Source of the DNA: an uncultured Desulfobulbaceae bacterium
GTDB lineage: Bacteria; Desulfobacterota; Desulfobulbia; Desulfobulbales; BM004
Assembly: GCA_947258675.1 (NCBI GenBank)
Contig: CAMYJP010000063.1
Location: 1 to 26,538, forward strand
Reading direction: 5' to 3'
DNA: 26,538 bases
Below the pieces are notes generated by a model. The model had not been told where the DNA came from. It saw nothing but the letters and a program-made list of their open reading frames with translations, and did not search any database. Made by a program: the position numbers and the translations under genes. Below, piece after piece: positions 16,521-24,166 of the stretch; the stretch's first letter is position 1; each line of letters opens with the position of its first letter.

Positions 16521-17675
16521 ATGAATCGTAATATAGCTATTTTAAGTATTTGCCAAGCTTTCGGTATGGCTGGAGCCCCAGTAATTGTTCTGTTGGGTGG
16601 TATTATCGGTGCTGAGCTTTCTCCCAACCCTTCCTGGGTAACGCTGCCAATTGCCGTGATGGTAATCGGCGGTGCTGTATTCAGTGTTCCTGCCGCCCTT
16701 TTTATGCAGAAAGTAGGCAGGAGAACCGGGTTTATTGTCGGTTCATGTATTGCTGCCATTTCTTCATTTGGAGCAGGATATGCCATCGCATCCTCCAGTT
16801 TTGCACTCTTCTGCCTTTCGACTTTAGGGATTGGTGGGAATATGGCCTTTGTCCAGCAATACCGATTTGCGGCAGCGGAAAGCGTCGATAAAGCCCATGT
16901 TGGAAGAGCTGTTTCATTTGTGCTGGTTGGTGGAATCTTTGCCGCCTTTCTGGGCCCAGAACTTGCGAAGATTTTTAAGGATAGCCTAAAATATGGGTCC
17001 TATAGCGGATCTTTTGCTGCGCTGACGCTGGTTTTTATTTTAAACGGCTTTGTTCTGTCTTTCCTTCGTGTTCCGCCGATCAATGGTTCTGTTTCAGGCA
17101 ACCAAAGGCCGCTAAAAAAAATAATTTCACAAAAAATATTTTTCGCGGCGGTCATGGCAGGATTGGTTGCATATGGTGTCATGACCTTTATTATGACTGC
17201 AACCCCAGTAAGTATGCATGTGCTTGAAGGTTTCTCTTTAAGTGAGACTAAATGGGTAATTCAGAGCCATATAATGGCAATGTTTATCCCATCGCTTTTC
17301 AGTGGTGCACTGATTGATCGTTTTGGTTTACTTAGAATAATGATTGCCGGTGTCTTTCTTATGGCCCTCTGTGCAGGTATTACATTAATTAACCGACATT
17401 TTATCCATTATTGGGGTGGATTGGTGCTACTTGGAGTAGGCTGGAATTTTTTATTTGTGGGAGGGACGACGTTGCTTACCAGAACTTACAACTCTGCTGA
17501 GCGCTTCAAGGTTCAGGCAATTAATGATGTTTCAATCTATGGTTTTCAGGCCGCAGCCTCACTTTCTGCAGGTGCAGTAATATTCCGATATGGTTGGGAA
17601 ACGGTAAATATCATCGCTTTGCCACTATTGTTTATTATGCTGGTTGTGCTTCTGCGCATACGGCGCTTTTTATAA
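16521..17675 (+). CDS. MFS transporter, substrate unknown
   Basis: This 384-residue protein is almost wholly hydrophobic, with about 12 predicted membrane helices. A short loop, MQKVGRRTG (about residues 63-71), resembles the MFS loop between helices 2 and 3; a similar GALIDRFG stretch follows helix 8, consistent with the 6+6 repeat. It starts 22 bp after agmatinase on the same strand and is likely co-transcribed with the polyamine enzymes. This suggests, but does not prove, export or import of a polyamine or precursor. No substrate-specific motif is recognised. It converges on the selenoprotein gene, with 60 bp between the stops. Confidence 0.85.
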   Translation: MNRNIAILSICQAFGMAGAPVIVLLGGIIGAELSPNPSWVTLPIAVMVIGGAVFSVPAALFMQKVGRRTGFIVGSCIAAISSFGAGYAIASSSFALFCLSTLGIGGNMAFVQQYRFAAAESVDKAHVGRAVSFVLVGGIFAAFLGPELAKIFKDSLKYGSYSGSFAALTLVFILNGFVLSFLRVPPINGSVSGNQRPLKKIISQKIFFAAVMAGLVAYGVMTFIMTATPVSMHVLEGFSLSETKWVIQSHIMAMFIPSLFSGALIDRFGLLRIMIAGVFLMALCAGITLINRHFIHYWGGLVLLGVGWNFLFVGGTTLLTRTYNSAERFKVQAINDVSIYGFQAAASLSAGAVIFRYGWETVNIIALPLLFIMLVVLLRIRRFL

Positions 17676-17735
17676 AAGAAACAGTCATCTGTGCCCCAAG
17701 GATATTCCAAATTGTTTGTCTGGAACATTTAATAA

Positions 17736-18200
17736 TTATTTCGTCACGACACTAGGCCAATTTTTGTCAGCCTGAAGGATATTTGCTTCCATTTCCTTTT
17801 CCCACATGGCCTGTATTTTTTTGTTAAGATTGAGAAATAGTTTCCCTTCGACAATCTTCCATGATTGGGGATCAATATCAGCCGTGGTCCCACGACTTAC
17901 AGCGTATGCTCAGTAACCTCCGTATTTTGGGATGTATTTGTCAGGGTTTGCTATGAACAGATCGCGGTTCTCCGAACTTGCAAACAGCCATCTTGCTCCT
18001 TGCCAGTCATGAGAATATATTTCTTTTCCTTCTTTTGGCCCTCCGTTTGTAAAATAGGCAACCGGGTCATATCCTTTTATGGCTACCCCATTAGAATCAA
18101 CATTGATCAGTGATGTATGGCCTGAGCAGGAAGAGAGGAAAAGCGAAATTGAAAGAAGAATAAATACCGGTTTGCACATTCTGTTAAATGTTTGTTTCAT
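17736..18200 (-). CDS. YHS-domain lipoprotein with in-frame TGA read as selenocysteine
   Basis: From ATG 18200 the frame reads 96 residues to a TGA at 17912-17910, then continues open for 57 residues to TAA at 17738-17736. The part before the TGA has a lipoprotein signal (LSSC, Cys25) and a YHS domain (IKGYDPVAYF, WQGARWLFASSENRDLF, NPDKYIPKYGGY). The part after it (AYAVSRGTTADIDPQSWKIV, LFLNLNKKIQAMWEKE) is the known C-terminal half of the same family, which has Cys or Sec right after YGGY. A hairpin fitting the bacterial SECIS rules follows the TGA. The product would be a 154-residue envelope-attached selenoprotein with Sec97. Function is unknown; YHS domains are linked to metal or redox roles. 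An annotation ending at the TGA would lose a third of the protein. Confidence 0.88.
17880..17912 (-). promoter_or_regulatory. Candidate bacterial SECIS element (with Sec UGA codon)
   Basis: After the UGA (17912-17910) come 12 bases, then a 7-bp stem AGUCGUG (17897-17891) pairing with CACGGCU (17886-17880, one G-U pair), with apical loop GGAC. The loop starts 19 nt after the UGA and has G in its first two positions. Both match the published bSECIS consensus (loop 16-37 nt from UGA, conserved G early in the loop). It lies inside the coding region, as bacterial SECIS elements do, and would bind SelB with Sec-tRNA. Confidence 0.75.
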
Positions 18201-18280
18201 TATTCAACCCTCTGGTAGAATGTTTTTAGTGTCATCATTCATTCTATTGACATTTAAATGGACTCTTAAGTAATTATCTA

Positions 18281-18305
18281 GATCAAAATAATATATAATT
18301 TGATC
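18281..18305. promoter_or_regulatory. Palindromic operator-like site
   Basis: GATCAAA (18281-18287) and TTTGATC (18299-18305) form a perfect 7-bp inverted repeat around an AT-only 11-bp centre. A second pair, TGGACT (18259-18264) and AGTCCA (18310-18315), lies outside it. The site is in the 270-bp gap between the divergent selenoprotein and FHA genes, 81 bp and 166 bp from their starts. It could be the operator of a dimeric regulator acting on either or both; no regulator gene is adjacent. Confidence 0.4.
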
Positions 18306-18470
18306 ATGAAGTCCACTAAAGGCTAGTGTGTAGATAAAGAGTATTGGTTGTTGAGCCTGTTTTATTCCGATTTCACAGGATGGTATTGATTTATATTTTA
18401 GCTGACAGCACAAGTATTATATATTACTTCTTTTTATGCTCATTATTAAATAAAAAATCACGGGAACATC

Positions 18471-19658
18471 ATGACAGACCTGTTTTTAAGAAGGGTTGGT
18501 ACTGGCCAAGAGTATAAAGTAACAGATAGGATTACAATTGGTCGATACAGAGACAATGACATTGTGTTAGAATCCAAGCAGGTCTCCAGATATCATTGTA
18601 CTGTAAATAAAGATGGTAATGAAATAATTGTCAGGGATCTCAATTCTTCAAACGGCATATTGATAAATGGTAAGCAAGTAAAGGACACTCAGGTCTCAAC
18701 AGGTGATAATCTACAAATTGGCACAGAAAAATTTATTTTTACAACTTCTGAAGAAAAAAAAGAGAAGAGACCTGGCAGGCAACGATTTAAAAGCATAATA
18801 ATGGATCCTTTTTTCAGAAAAAAAATCTCTGGAATAAAAATTATTTCGGAGAAAGATCCTACCCAAACCTATTATTTCAAGTCTAATTCAGTGCATACAA
18901 TTGGCCGGCTTTCGTTCTGCAGCATCCCAATCAATGACCTCTATGTATCCAGAAACAATACTACAATTGAAGTTAGAGAACATCATGTTGCAATATCAGA
19001 TACGAATAGCAAAAATGGGACATACTTAAATAAGAAACGTATTCTTCGTGAAGAGTTGAAAGAAGGTGATTCAATCAATATTGCCGGACGTTTCAACTTC
19101 ACAGTCAGTTTTGAATATGAAAGCAAGAAAAGTCTACGCACTGTTAAAGACGTTGAGAATTTTTGTTTTTTTGATGTTCTTCATGAGTTGGATACCTTAC
19201 ATGATTTATTTAAATCTAAATTTAATCTGCAGGTTTTACTGGAAGTAGAGCGGCAGGCACAAATTTTCTGTAATGAATTGGAGAATGTCTCGTCTTCCAA
19301 ACTCAAGGGTACAGTTCTTTGCGATGAACTGAAAAAATTCCTGAGGCTATTGTCCGGCGCGCAAATAATAGTTGATTATGGCTACCAGAATAGCGATGAA
19401 AGTGAAAATGACCTTTCACAGGCCGTGAGTCCTGAGGTGTTGAACCATCTTGAGTCTATGCTCCTGCAGAGATTCAATCATCAGATTTTATATTTTGAGG
19501 CAGGGTTTTTGGAAATTCCGAATGATGCTGAAATAAATGGTTTTTTAATAAGTTTTGACAAGGAATTCAGCCTTCTTCTCCTTGGAGTGCCGCTGGAAAA
19601 TATTTTATACCTCGTATATGCATCAATGTGGTTATCTCGAATACGGTCTACCATATGA
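18471..19658 (+). CDS. Tandem FHA-domain protein heading a Pel-like cluster
   Basis: This 395-residue cytoplasmic protein has two phosphothreonine-binding FHA domains. FHA1 (about residues 5-92) keeps the core residues: GR at 24-25, SRYH at 39-42 and SSNG at 59-62. FHA2 (about 122-215) has GR at 145-146 and NSKNG at 179-183, but its S-x-x-H motif reads SRNN (160-163), so phosphopeptide binding may be weakened. The last 170 residues are unrecognised, partly helical and end in a hydrophobic helix; a GAF-like fold is possible. The stop overlaps the start of the pelD-like gene by 4 bp (ATGA), so the two are translationally coupled. It may link the Pel inner-membrane complex to Ser/Thr phosphorylation. 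No kinase gene lies in the window. Confidence 0.9.
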   Translation: MTDLFLRRVGTGQEYKVTDRITIGRYRDNDIVLESKQVSRYHCTVNKDGNEIIVRDLNSSNGILINGKQVKDTQVSTGDNLQIGTEKFIFTTSEEKKEKRPGRQRFKSIIMDPFFRKKISGIKIISEKDPTQTYYFKSNSVHTIGRLSFCSIPINDLYVSRNNTTIEVREHHVAISDTNSKNGTYLNKKRILREELKEGDSINIAGRFNFTVSFEYESKKSLRTVKDVENFCFFDVLHELDTLHDLFKSKFNLQVLLEVERQAQIFCNELENVSSSKLKGTVLCDELKKFLRLLSGAQIIVDYGYQNSDESENDLSQAVSPEVLNHLESMLLQRFNHQILYFEAGFLEIPNDAEINGFLISFDKEFSLLLLGVPLENILYLVYASMWLSRIRSTI

Positions 19659-20659
19659 ACCGGCAGTTCAGTTTTATAATTGAAACAGTAGCCTTTTTAT
19701 CATGTATCCTTCTTGTTGGATATGTGCAGGGAAATACTGCATATATTGGTTACAATTTGCATCCATTTTATGTTGTTATCCTCTTAATAACAATGCGTTA
19801 TGGATATGTGAAGGGTTTATATTCATCTCTGATTGCAGGAGGATTGTATTTATTTTTTTATTTTATCAGCGTGGATAAAACTTTCTTGGCAGGTATCCGG
19901 GAGCATGGATATTTCCCTATTGCTTTTGTTGCTTTTGGTATGTTCGTTGGTTTGCTGGCAGAGTTGGACAAAAAGAAGATTAGTAGTTTGGGTGGAACTA
20001 TAGCTAAATTGAATGAGAGATTGTCTCGCAGAGAAGAAGAAACACTACAGATTTTATCCATTAACGCTCATCTCTCAGATCAGCTGGCAACTTCAGAAAA
20101 GACTTTCAATATACTGTTTCAGCAGACAAAAAATTTTTACAGTGAAGATATTGTGCAGGCTTACAAAGCCGCATATACAATTCTTAAGCAAACGATTAAG
20201 GCTACCAAAGCTTATTGCTTTTCAATTGAGGGAAATGATTTCAGGCTTGTATGTCCAATGGAGAATGAAGGGGATGGGCAGGTTTTTCTTAGGAATAATA
20301 GAGAGAAGATTGAGGAAATAAGAAAAAAACATGAGTGCATCCGGATTGAGACATTGGGCGATGATGAAATTTCCGACATGACGCCGGTTCTTTTAGGCCC
20401 TATTATTCATTACGATACAGATACTATTTATGGGTTATTGGCAATCGAGGAAATAGACTTTCTCGATTACAATGAAAACACCTTTCTTACATTCAAAAAC
20501 CTTTGCAAATGGTTAGGTGACATCCTCTATTTTAGAACAAACCAGCTAGCTCCAATAACACCTTCTGCAAAGCTGGACATAAAATTTAACTTCCTTGTTG
20601 AATATGGAGCCCCCAGGGCAACAATTCATAAGATTGTGGAAGATTGCCTACTAAATTAA
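19655..20659 (+). CDS. PelD-like membrane protein with GAF domain, no GGDEF domain
   Basis: I start at ATG 19655, overlapping the FHA stop; the frame opens earlier, inside the FHA gene. The 334-residue protein has three to four membrane segments (about 6-24, 36-52, 55-72 and 86-103), a short coiled coil (104-148, ELDKKKISSLGG, NERLSRREEETL) and a GAF-like domain (about 150-295). The order matches PelD, the inner-membrane scaffold of the Pel synthase. Pseudomonas PelD (455 residues) has a further degenerate GGDEF domain whose R-x-x-D site binds c-di-GMP; here the protein stops about 40 residues after the GAF domain, with no such site. The call rests on architecture and on pelE and pelF downstream, not on clear sequence identity. 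Confidence 0.75.
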   Translation: MNRQFSFIIETVAFLSCILLVGYVQGNTAYIGYNLHPFYVVILLITMRYGYVKGLYSSLIAGGLYLFFYFISVDKTFLAGIREHGYFPIAFVAFGMFVGLLAELDKKKISSLGGTIAKLNERLSRREEETLQILSINAHLSDQLATSEKTFNILFQQTKNFYSEDIVQAYKAAYTILKQTIKATKAYCFSIEGNDFRLVCPMENEGDGQVFLRNNREKIEEIRKKHECIRIETLGDDEISDMTPVLLGPIIHYDTDTIYGLLAIEEIDFLDYNENTFLTFKNLCKWLGDILYFRTNQLAPITPSAKLDIKFNFLVEYGAPRATIHKIVEDCLLN

Positions 20660-20687
20660 TTATTTGTTCTCCAAAGGAAATCGAGAA

Positions 20688-21728
20688 ATGGATAAAGGAA
20701 GACGCACGTTTTTTATTCTGCTTTTTATCATCGGCCTCCTTGATCTTTGCCTGTGGGGTGTCATTATTGTCGAACCCGGTTTCGTTATTTCTCCTTCCAT
20801 ATTTCTACTCTATCGGTTTGTTTTTATTGCATCTCTGTTTTTTATTATACTGTACAAGTCAGACTTACACATCCTGCATACTTTTTGGGTAGCATTGCTT
20901 TTTGCATTTTTCAGTGTTTTTGTTCTGTTAGGCATGTTTATACTGTATAGAAAACATGAGGAATATAATTTTCAGACCGGTCTGCTCTATCATATCGACA
21001 AGGAAGAAGGTGAGAATATAGAAGAACTCGAGAACTTGAAAACACTTTTTAACCTTGAAGAGTTACGCAGAGTCGCACCGTTAGTGGACGGGATGACATC
21101 AGAGAGCAAAGATGACAGAGTAGCAGCAATTCAGGCAATGGAGCAGATTACCGATTCTGTCCGTATAAGGGATGCATTGCTGTATGCCAGAAAAGATCCT
21201 CACAAAGAAGTTCAATATTTTGCAAATGATGCACTTAAGAAAATTAATGATGCATACATGGAGAAAATAAAGCATTTTCAAAATGTTATAAACAACACCT
21301 CTGATCCTCCTCAGGAGAAATATATTGAACTTGCTGATTGTTATGCTGCAGTAGCAAAAGCAGGTATAGATCATCCTGTTCTGTTGAAATTTTATTTCCA
21401 GGAGGCCATAAATTATTATCAGTATGTCCTTGATAATTTGAATATGCAAAATAATGTAATGGATCATGGTTTATCGATCTGGAATAATGTCCTACCTAAA
21501 TTAATATCAGCATTGTATTACAATGGGGACTATGAGTCGTGTTTGGATTATTGTGAGATAGCTTTAAAAGAGGAGGATTTAAGACCTCTATGTGGTCTAT
21601 ATAAGGCGAGATGTCTCTTTAAGATGAAGAAATTATCAAGTCTCAAGAATTTTGCTCGTGAAACAGAAGATTTGAGAATTACTTCAATCGATAACTTTTT
21701 GGCTTTAACAGAATTACCTCATGGATGA
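20688..21728 (+). CDS. PelE-like membrane protein with HEAT/TPR-like repeats
   Basis: ATG 20688 is chosen because AAAGGAAA lies about 8 bp upstream; the frame itself opens at TTG 20664. The 346-residue protein has membrane segments near residues 8-28, 36-55 and 63-87. A helical repeat region follows: one HEAT-like unit (MEQITDSVRIRDALLYARKD) and TPR-like helices to the end (KYIELADCYAAVAKAG, YYNGDYESCLDYCEIALKEE). PelE in Pseudomonas is likewise an inner-membrane protein with cytoplasmic TPRs that joins PelD and PelF. The gene is 28 bp after the pelD-like gene and overlaps pelF by 8 bp. The position and topology support the call more than residue matches do. Confidence 0.72.
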   Translation: MDKGRRTFFILLFIIGLLDLCLWGVIIVEPGFVISPSIFLLYRFVFIASLFFIILYKSDLHILHTFWVALLFAFFSVFVLLGMFILYRKHEEYNFQTGLLYHIDKEEGENIEELENLKTLFNLEELRRVAPLVDGMTSESKDDRVAAIQAMEQITDSVRIRDALLYARKDPHKEVQYFANDALKKINDAYMEKIKHFQNVINNTSDPPQEKYIELADCYAAVAKAGIDHPVLLKFYFQEAINYYQYVLDNLNMQNNVMDHGLSIWNNVLPKLISALYYNGDYESCLDYCEIALKEEDLRPLCGLYKARCLFKMKKLSSLKNFARETEDLRITSIDNFLALTELPHG

Positions 21729-23175
21729 TGTCTGTTTTATTCTGGAGGGTACATATCCGTTCGTAAAAGGTGGTGTTTCTTCATGGACCCATCAACTTAT
21801 CGAAGCTCTTCCGGATATGTCTTTTTCCCTCGTAACTCTTTCACCTACTGTCGGCCCACCAAAAAAGTACAACTATCCGGTTCCTGACAACATTACAACG
21901 TTGGTTGAATGTTTTCTTTATAATGTGAACATTACTAAACAACCTTGTCCCCATGAAAAAGACAAAGTTTTTTTCTGGGAGTCTTTCTCACGCTTCCTTG
22001 AAGGTGAGGGAGGTAGCTATCTGCCTCATTTTGAAAAAATGGTATCGCTGTTGACAGATCCGGCCTTGAGGGCTGTTAACAGCCATGATGTAATTTATTC
22101 TAAAGAGTCACAGCAGTTGGTAGAAGCTTTATATGATTCAGCAAAAAGTACCTGTCCCTTCTTTGATTTTTTTTGGACATGGCGTTCCATGCTCATTGTA
22201 TTCCTGCAGGCACTTAACGTAGAAATACCTCCGGCCAGAGTGTATCATTCTGTTTGTACAGGGTATGCCGGTCTTGTGGCCGCAGTTGCAAAAATCAAAA
22301 ACAATCGCCCTTTAATATTGACAGAGCACGGGATATACACCAAGGAAAGGCAGATTGAAATAAATCAGGCAGATTGGATACCCCACAAAGAGCGCAGCAG
22401 GGTTTACATTGACACATCTCAAGGGGCAATCAAAGACTTGTGGCTAGACAATTTTATGCGCTTGGGGCAATTGACTTATGAGAGTTCTGATATCATCCTT
22501 ACCTTGTATTCAGGTAACAAAGAATTGGAAGTTGAATTTGGCGCAGATCCTGAAAAAATTGAAATAATTCCAAATGGTGTTGAATTGGAAAAGTACTCAC
22601 CGCAGCGTATTCTGATTCAGAAAAGGCTTAATGGACTAGACCCTCAGAGAGATATACGCAGAATCGGTCTTGTAGGCAGAGTAGTTCCTATAAAGGATAT
22701 TAAAATGTTTATCAAGGTGAGTAAAATTGTCTCAAACATTATGCCGAATGCATTGTTTCAGGTTATCGGTCCGACGGAAGAGGACGAGGAATACCTGCAA
22801 GAATGCCTGGATTTGATCGAATTATTGGGAGTTAAATCCAACTGTGAACTCACAGGTCCCCAGGATCTGGTCCGGGAAAAGACCTATGCCATACTGGACA
22901 TTATGGCCTTGACCAGTATCAGTGAAGGGCAACCACTTACCATGCTCGAGGCACTCTGTGTGGGTGTGCCTTGTGTGGCAACAGATGTAGGTTCATGTGG
23001 TGAGTTAATTAATGGGCGCACTGAAAAGGATCGCGCACTTGGTTCATGTGGATATGTTGTTTCAATAGGGAATGCCGAAGAGTTTGCCCAGGCATGTCTT
23101 TCAATTTTACAAAATCTCGAACTGCACAAGACAAAATCTCGAACTGCACAAGACAATGGTGGAAAATGGTTATAA
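21721..23175 (+). CDS. pelF: PelF-like GT4 glycosyltransferase, 3' end frameshifted
   Basis: The protein opens with CFILEGTYPFVKGGVSSW (residues 5-22), a hallmark of PelF, the cytosolic glycosyltransferase that polymerises the Pel polysaccharide. The GT4 catalytic half carries GLVGRVVPIKDIKMFI, the nucleotide-sugar residues SEGQPLTMLEAL, and GVPCVATDVGSCGELI. The frame ends after 484 residues with KSRTAQDNGGKWL, which is an artefact of a 22-bp tandem duplication at 23109-23152. Removing one copy restores a 500-residue protein ending at TGA 23243-23245, with MVENGYKRIDTYYRQDDIV and KELYMKY, the expected PelF C-terminus. As read here, about 29 native residues are replaced by 13 foreign ones, which may or may not inactivate the enzyme. 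pelG does not follow. Confidence 0.9.
   Translation: MDDVCFILEGTYPFVKGGVSSWTHQLIEALPDMSFSLVTLSPTVGPPKKYNYPVPDNITTLVECFLYNVNITKQPCPHEKDKVFFWESFSRFLEGEGGSYLPHFEKMVSLLTDPALRAVNSHDVIYSKESQQLVEALYDSAKSTCPFFDFFWTWRSMLIVFLQALNVEIPPARVYHSVCTGYAGLVAAVAKIKNNRPLILTEHGIYTKERQIEINQADWIPHKERSRVYIDTSQGAIKDLWLDNFMRLGQLTYESSDIILTLYSGNKELEVEFGADPEKIEIIPNGVELEKYSPQRILIQKRLNGLDPQRDIRRIGLVGRVVPIKDIKMFIKVSKIVSNIMPNALFQVIGPTEEDEEYLQECLDLIELLGVKSNCELTGPQDLVREKTYAILDIMALTSISEGQPLTMLEALCVGVPCVATDVGSCGELINGRTEKDRALGSCGYVVSIGNAEEFAQACLSILQNLELHKTKSRTAQDNGGKWL
23109..23152 (+). repeat. 22-bp perfect tandem duplication in pelF
   Basis: Two identical 22-bp copies lie head to tail, 23109-23130 and 23131-23152; the match runs 4 bases further. 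Each begins ACAAAATCTCGAAC. Because 22 is not a multiple of 3, the extra copy shifts the frame by one base. The single-copy version restores the conserved PelF end. Confidence 0.97.
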
Positions 23176-23249
23176 ACGCATTGACACCTATTACCGGCAG
23201 GATGATATTGTAAGGCAGTATAAGGAATTGTACATGAAATATTGATGAA

Positions 23250-23347
23250 CTCGCAAAAAGTGACAATTGAGAGCATTTACCTTCGTATTTTCAATAAATT
23301 ACAAGGTGTATCGGCGCCGGCGAGCAGTTTTTGCGAGGCTGACAAAG
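23250..23347. repeat. Short inverted-repeat (MITE-like) element after pelF
   Basis: CTCGCAAAAA (23250-23259) and TTTTTGCGAG (23338-23347) are perfect 10-bp inverted ends of a 98-bp stretch without a gene. It begins 5 bp after the restored pelF stop, where pelG would be expected. The size and ends suggest a non-autonomous mobile or dispersed repeat, but no target-site duplication is visible and there is only this copy in the window. Confidence 0.45.
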
Positions 23348-23407
23348 ATTCAGGTGTAAAAACTCAGTTTAGATTTAATATGATGGTTGAAGATAAACAG
23401 TAAGAGT

Positions 23408-23441
23408 CATAAAAATCAGATGGTGTTAGCTGATTTTTATG
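23408..23441. terminator. Strong hairpin terminator
   Basis: CATAAAAATCAG (23408-23419) pairs perfectly with CTGATTTTTATG (23430-23441) around a 10-base loop. The A and T tracts in the arms make it usable in both directions. It would end the FHA-pel transcript. Confidence 0.65.
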
Positions 23442-23576
23442 TCTGTTTGAAAACTACAAGGGAAAACAGCAGCACCGAAAGTCAGATTTGGTAACCTGCA
23501 CGTAACAAATACTGTTTTCTCTTTTTATATTGAGTAGTTCCCTGCCCCGAACCCGAACCGTTCAAGTGATGCTCCC

Positions 23577-23924
23577 ATGAAAAAATTGGCCCCTCTGACA
23601 CTATGTTTGTTTCTCACAGGCTGTGCCGCACACTCAGGCGTTGTCCCGATTGGCCAAGATATATTCATGATTTCTCTGGGGGATGCTACAGGTTTTTCTG
23701 GTTTAGACACGCTGAAGACTGATGCTTCCCAAGAGGCAAATCAATATTGCATCAGCCAAAATAAGAATATTCATATTGTTAATACGACTGAATCCTCACC
23801 GCCTTATATTTTGGGCAACTTTCCAAGAGTAAAAATTCAGTTTATGTGTTTAGAGAAAACAGGTGCTGAGTTAACACGTCCTAATACGGGAAAGTCGTCT
23901 GACACAGTAATAGAAGTCAGGTAA
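23577..23924 (+). CDS. Small predicted lipoprotein
   Basis: The 115-residue protein has a lipoprotein signal ending LTGC (Cys16), so it should be anchored in the envelope. The mature part has GFSGLDTLKTDASQEANQYC, then TESSPPYILGNFPRVKIQFMC. This pattern, with two conserved cysteines and a central PPYILGNFP, recalls a widespread family of small proteobacterial lipoproteins of unknown function. There is no clear ribosome site before the ATG. It stands alone between the pel terminator and the diguanylate cyclase, and its role cannot be deduced from its neighbours. Confidence 0.75.
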   Translation: MKKLAPLTLCLFLTGCAAHSGVVPIGQDIFMISLGDATGFSGLDTLKTDASQEANQYCISQNKNIHIVNTTESSPPYILGNFPRVKIQFMCLEKTGAELTRPNTGKSSDTVIEVR

Positions 23925-24166
23925 AGATACGCATTGCACACCTGATAGATAATCGCCTGGTTACAGAATTTAAGGTTTTGGCATGCCAAGTTATGCTTTC
24001 AGAAAACGAAAAATTAGAGGAAATATAATGACTTCTGGTCGATCGTAAAATCTTGCTAAAACCAGCGTGAGAAGGAACGTGTGATAGATTGATGCCGTAA
24101 CAACCAAGGGATCACGCAAATGATAAGTGTTGAGGGCGTTTCTATTTTACCCCAGAGGTTCTCGCA

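Larger units (their letters stand above)
23246..23576. other. Gene-free region between pelF and the lipoprotein
   Basis: This 331-bp stretch holds the 98-bp inverted-repeat element and the terminator. It also contains a long-range inverted repeat, 23460-23469 with 23512-23521, followed by TTTTT. No pelG or other coding sequence is visible. The sequence may be the scar of a lost gene. Confidence 0.5.

Noticed and set aside
23925..24166. A c-di-GMP (GEMM) riboswitch before the diguanylate cyclase
   Set aside because: I looked for the conserved GEMM core and saw none; the stretch has no convincing structure.
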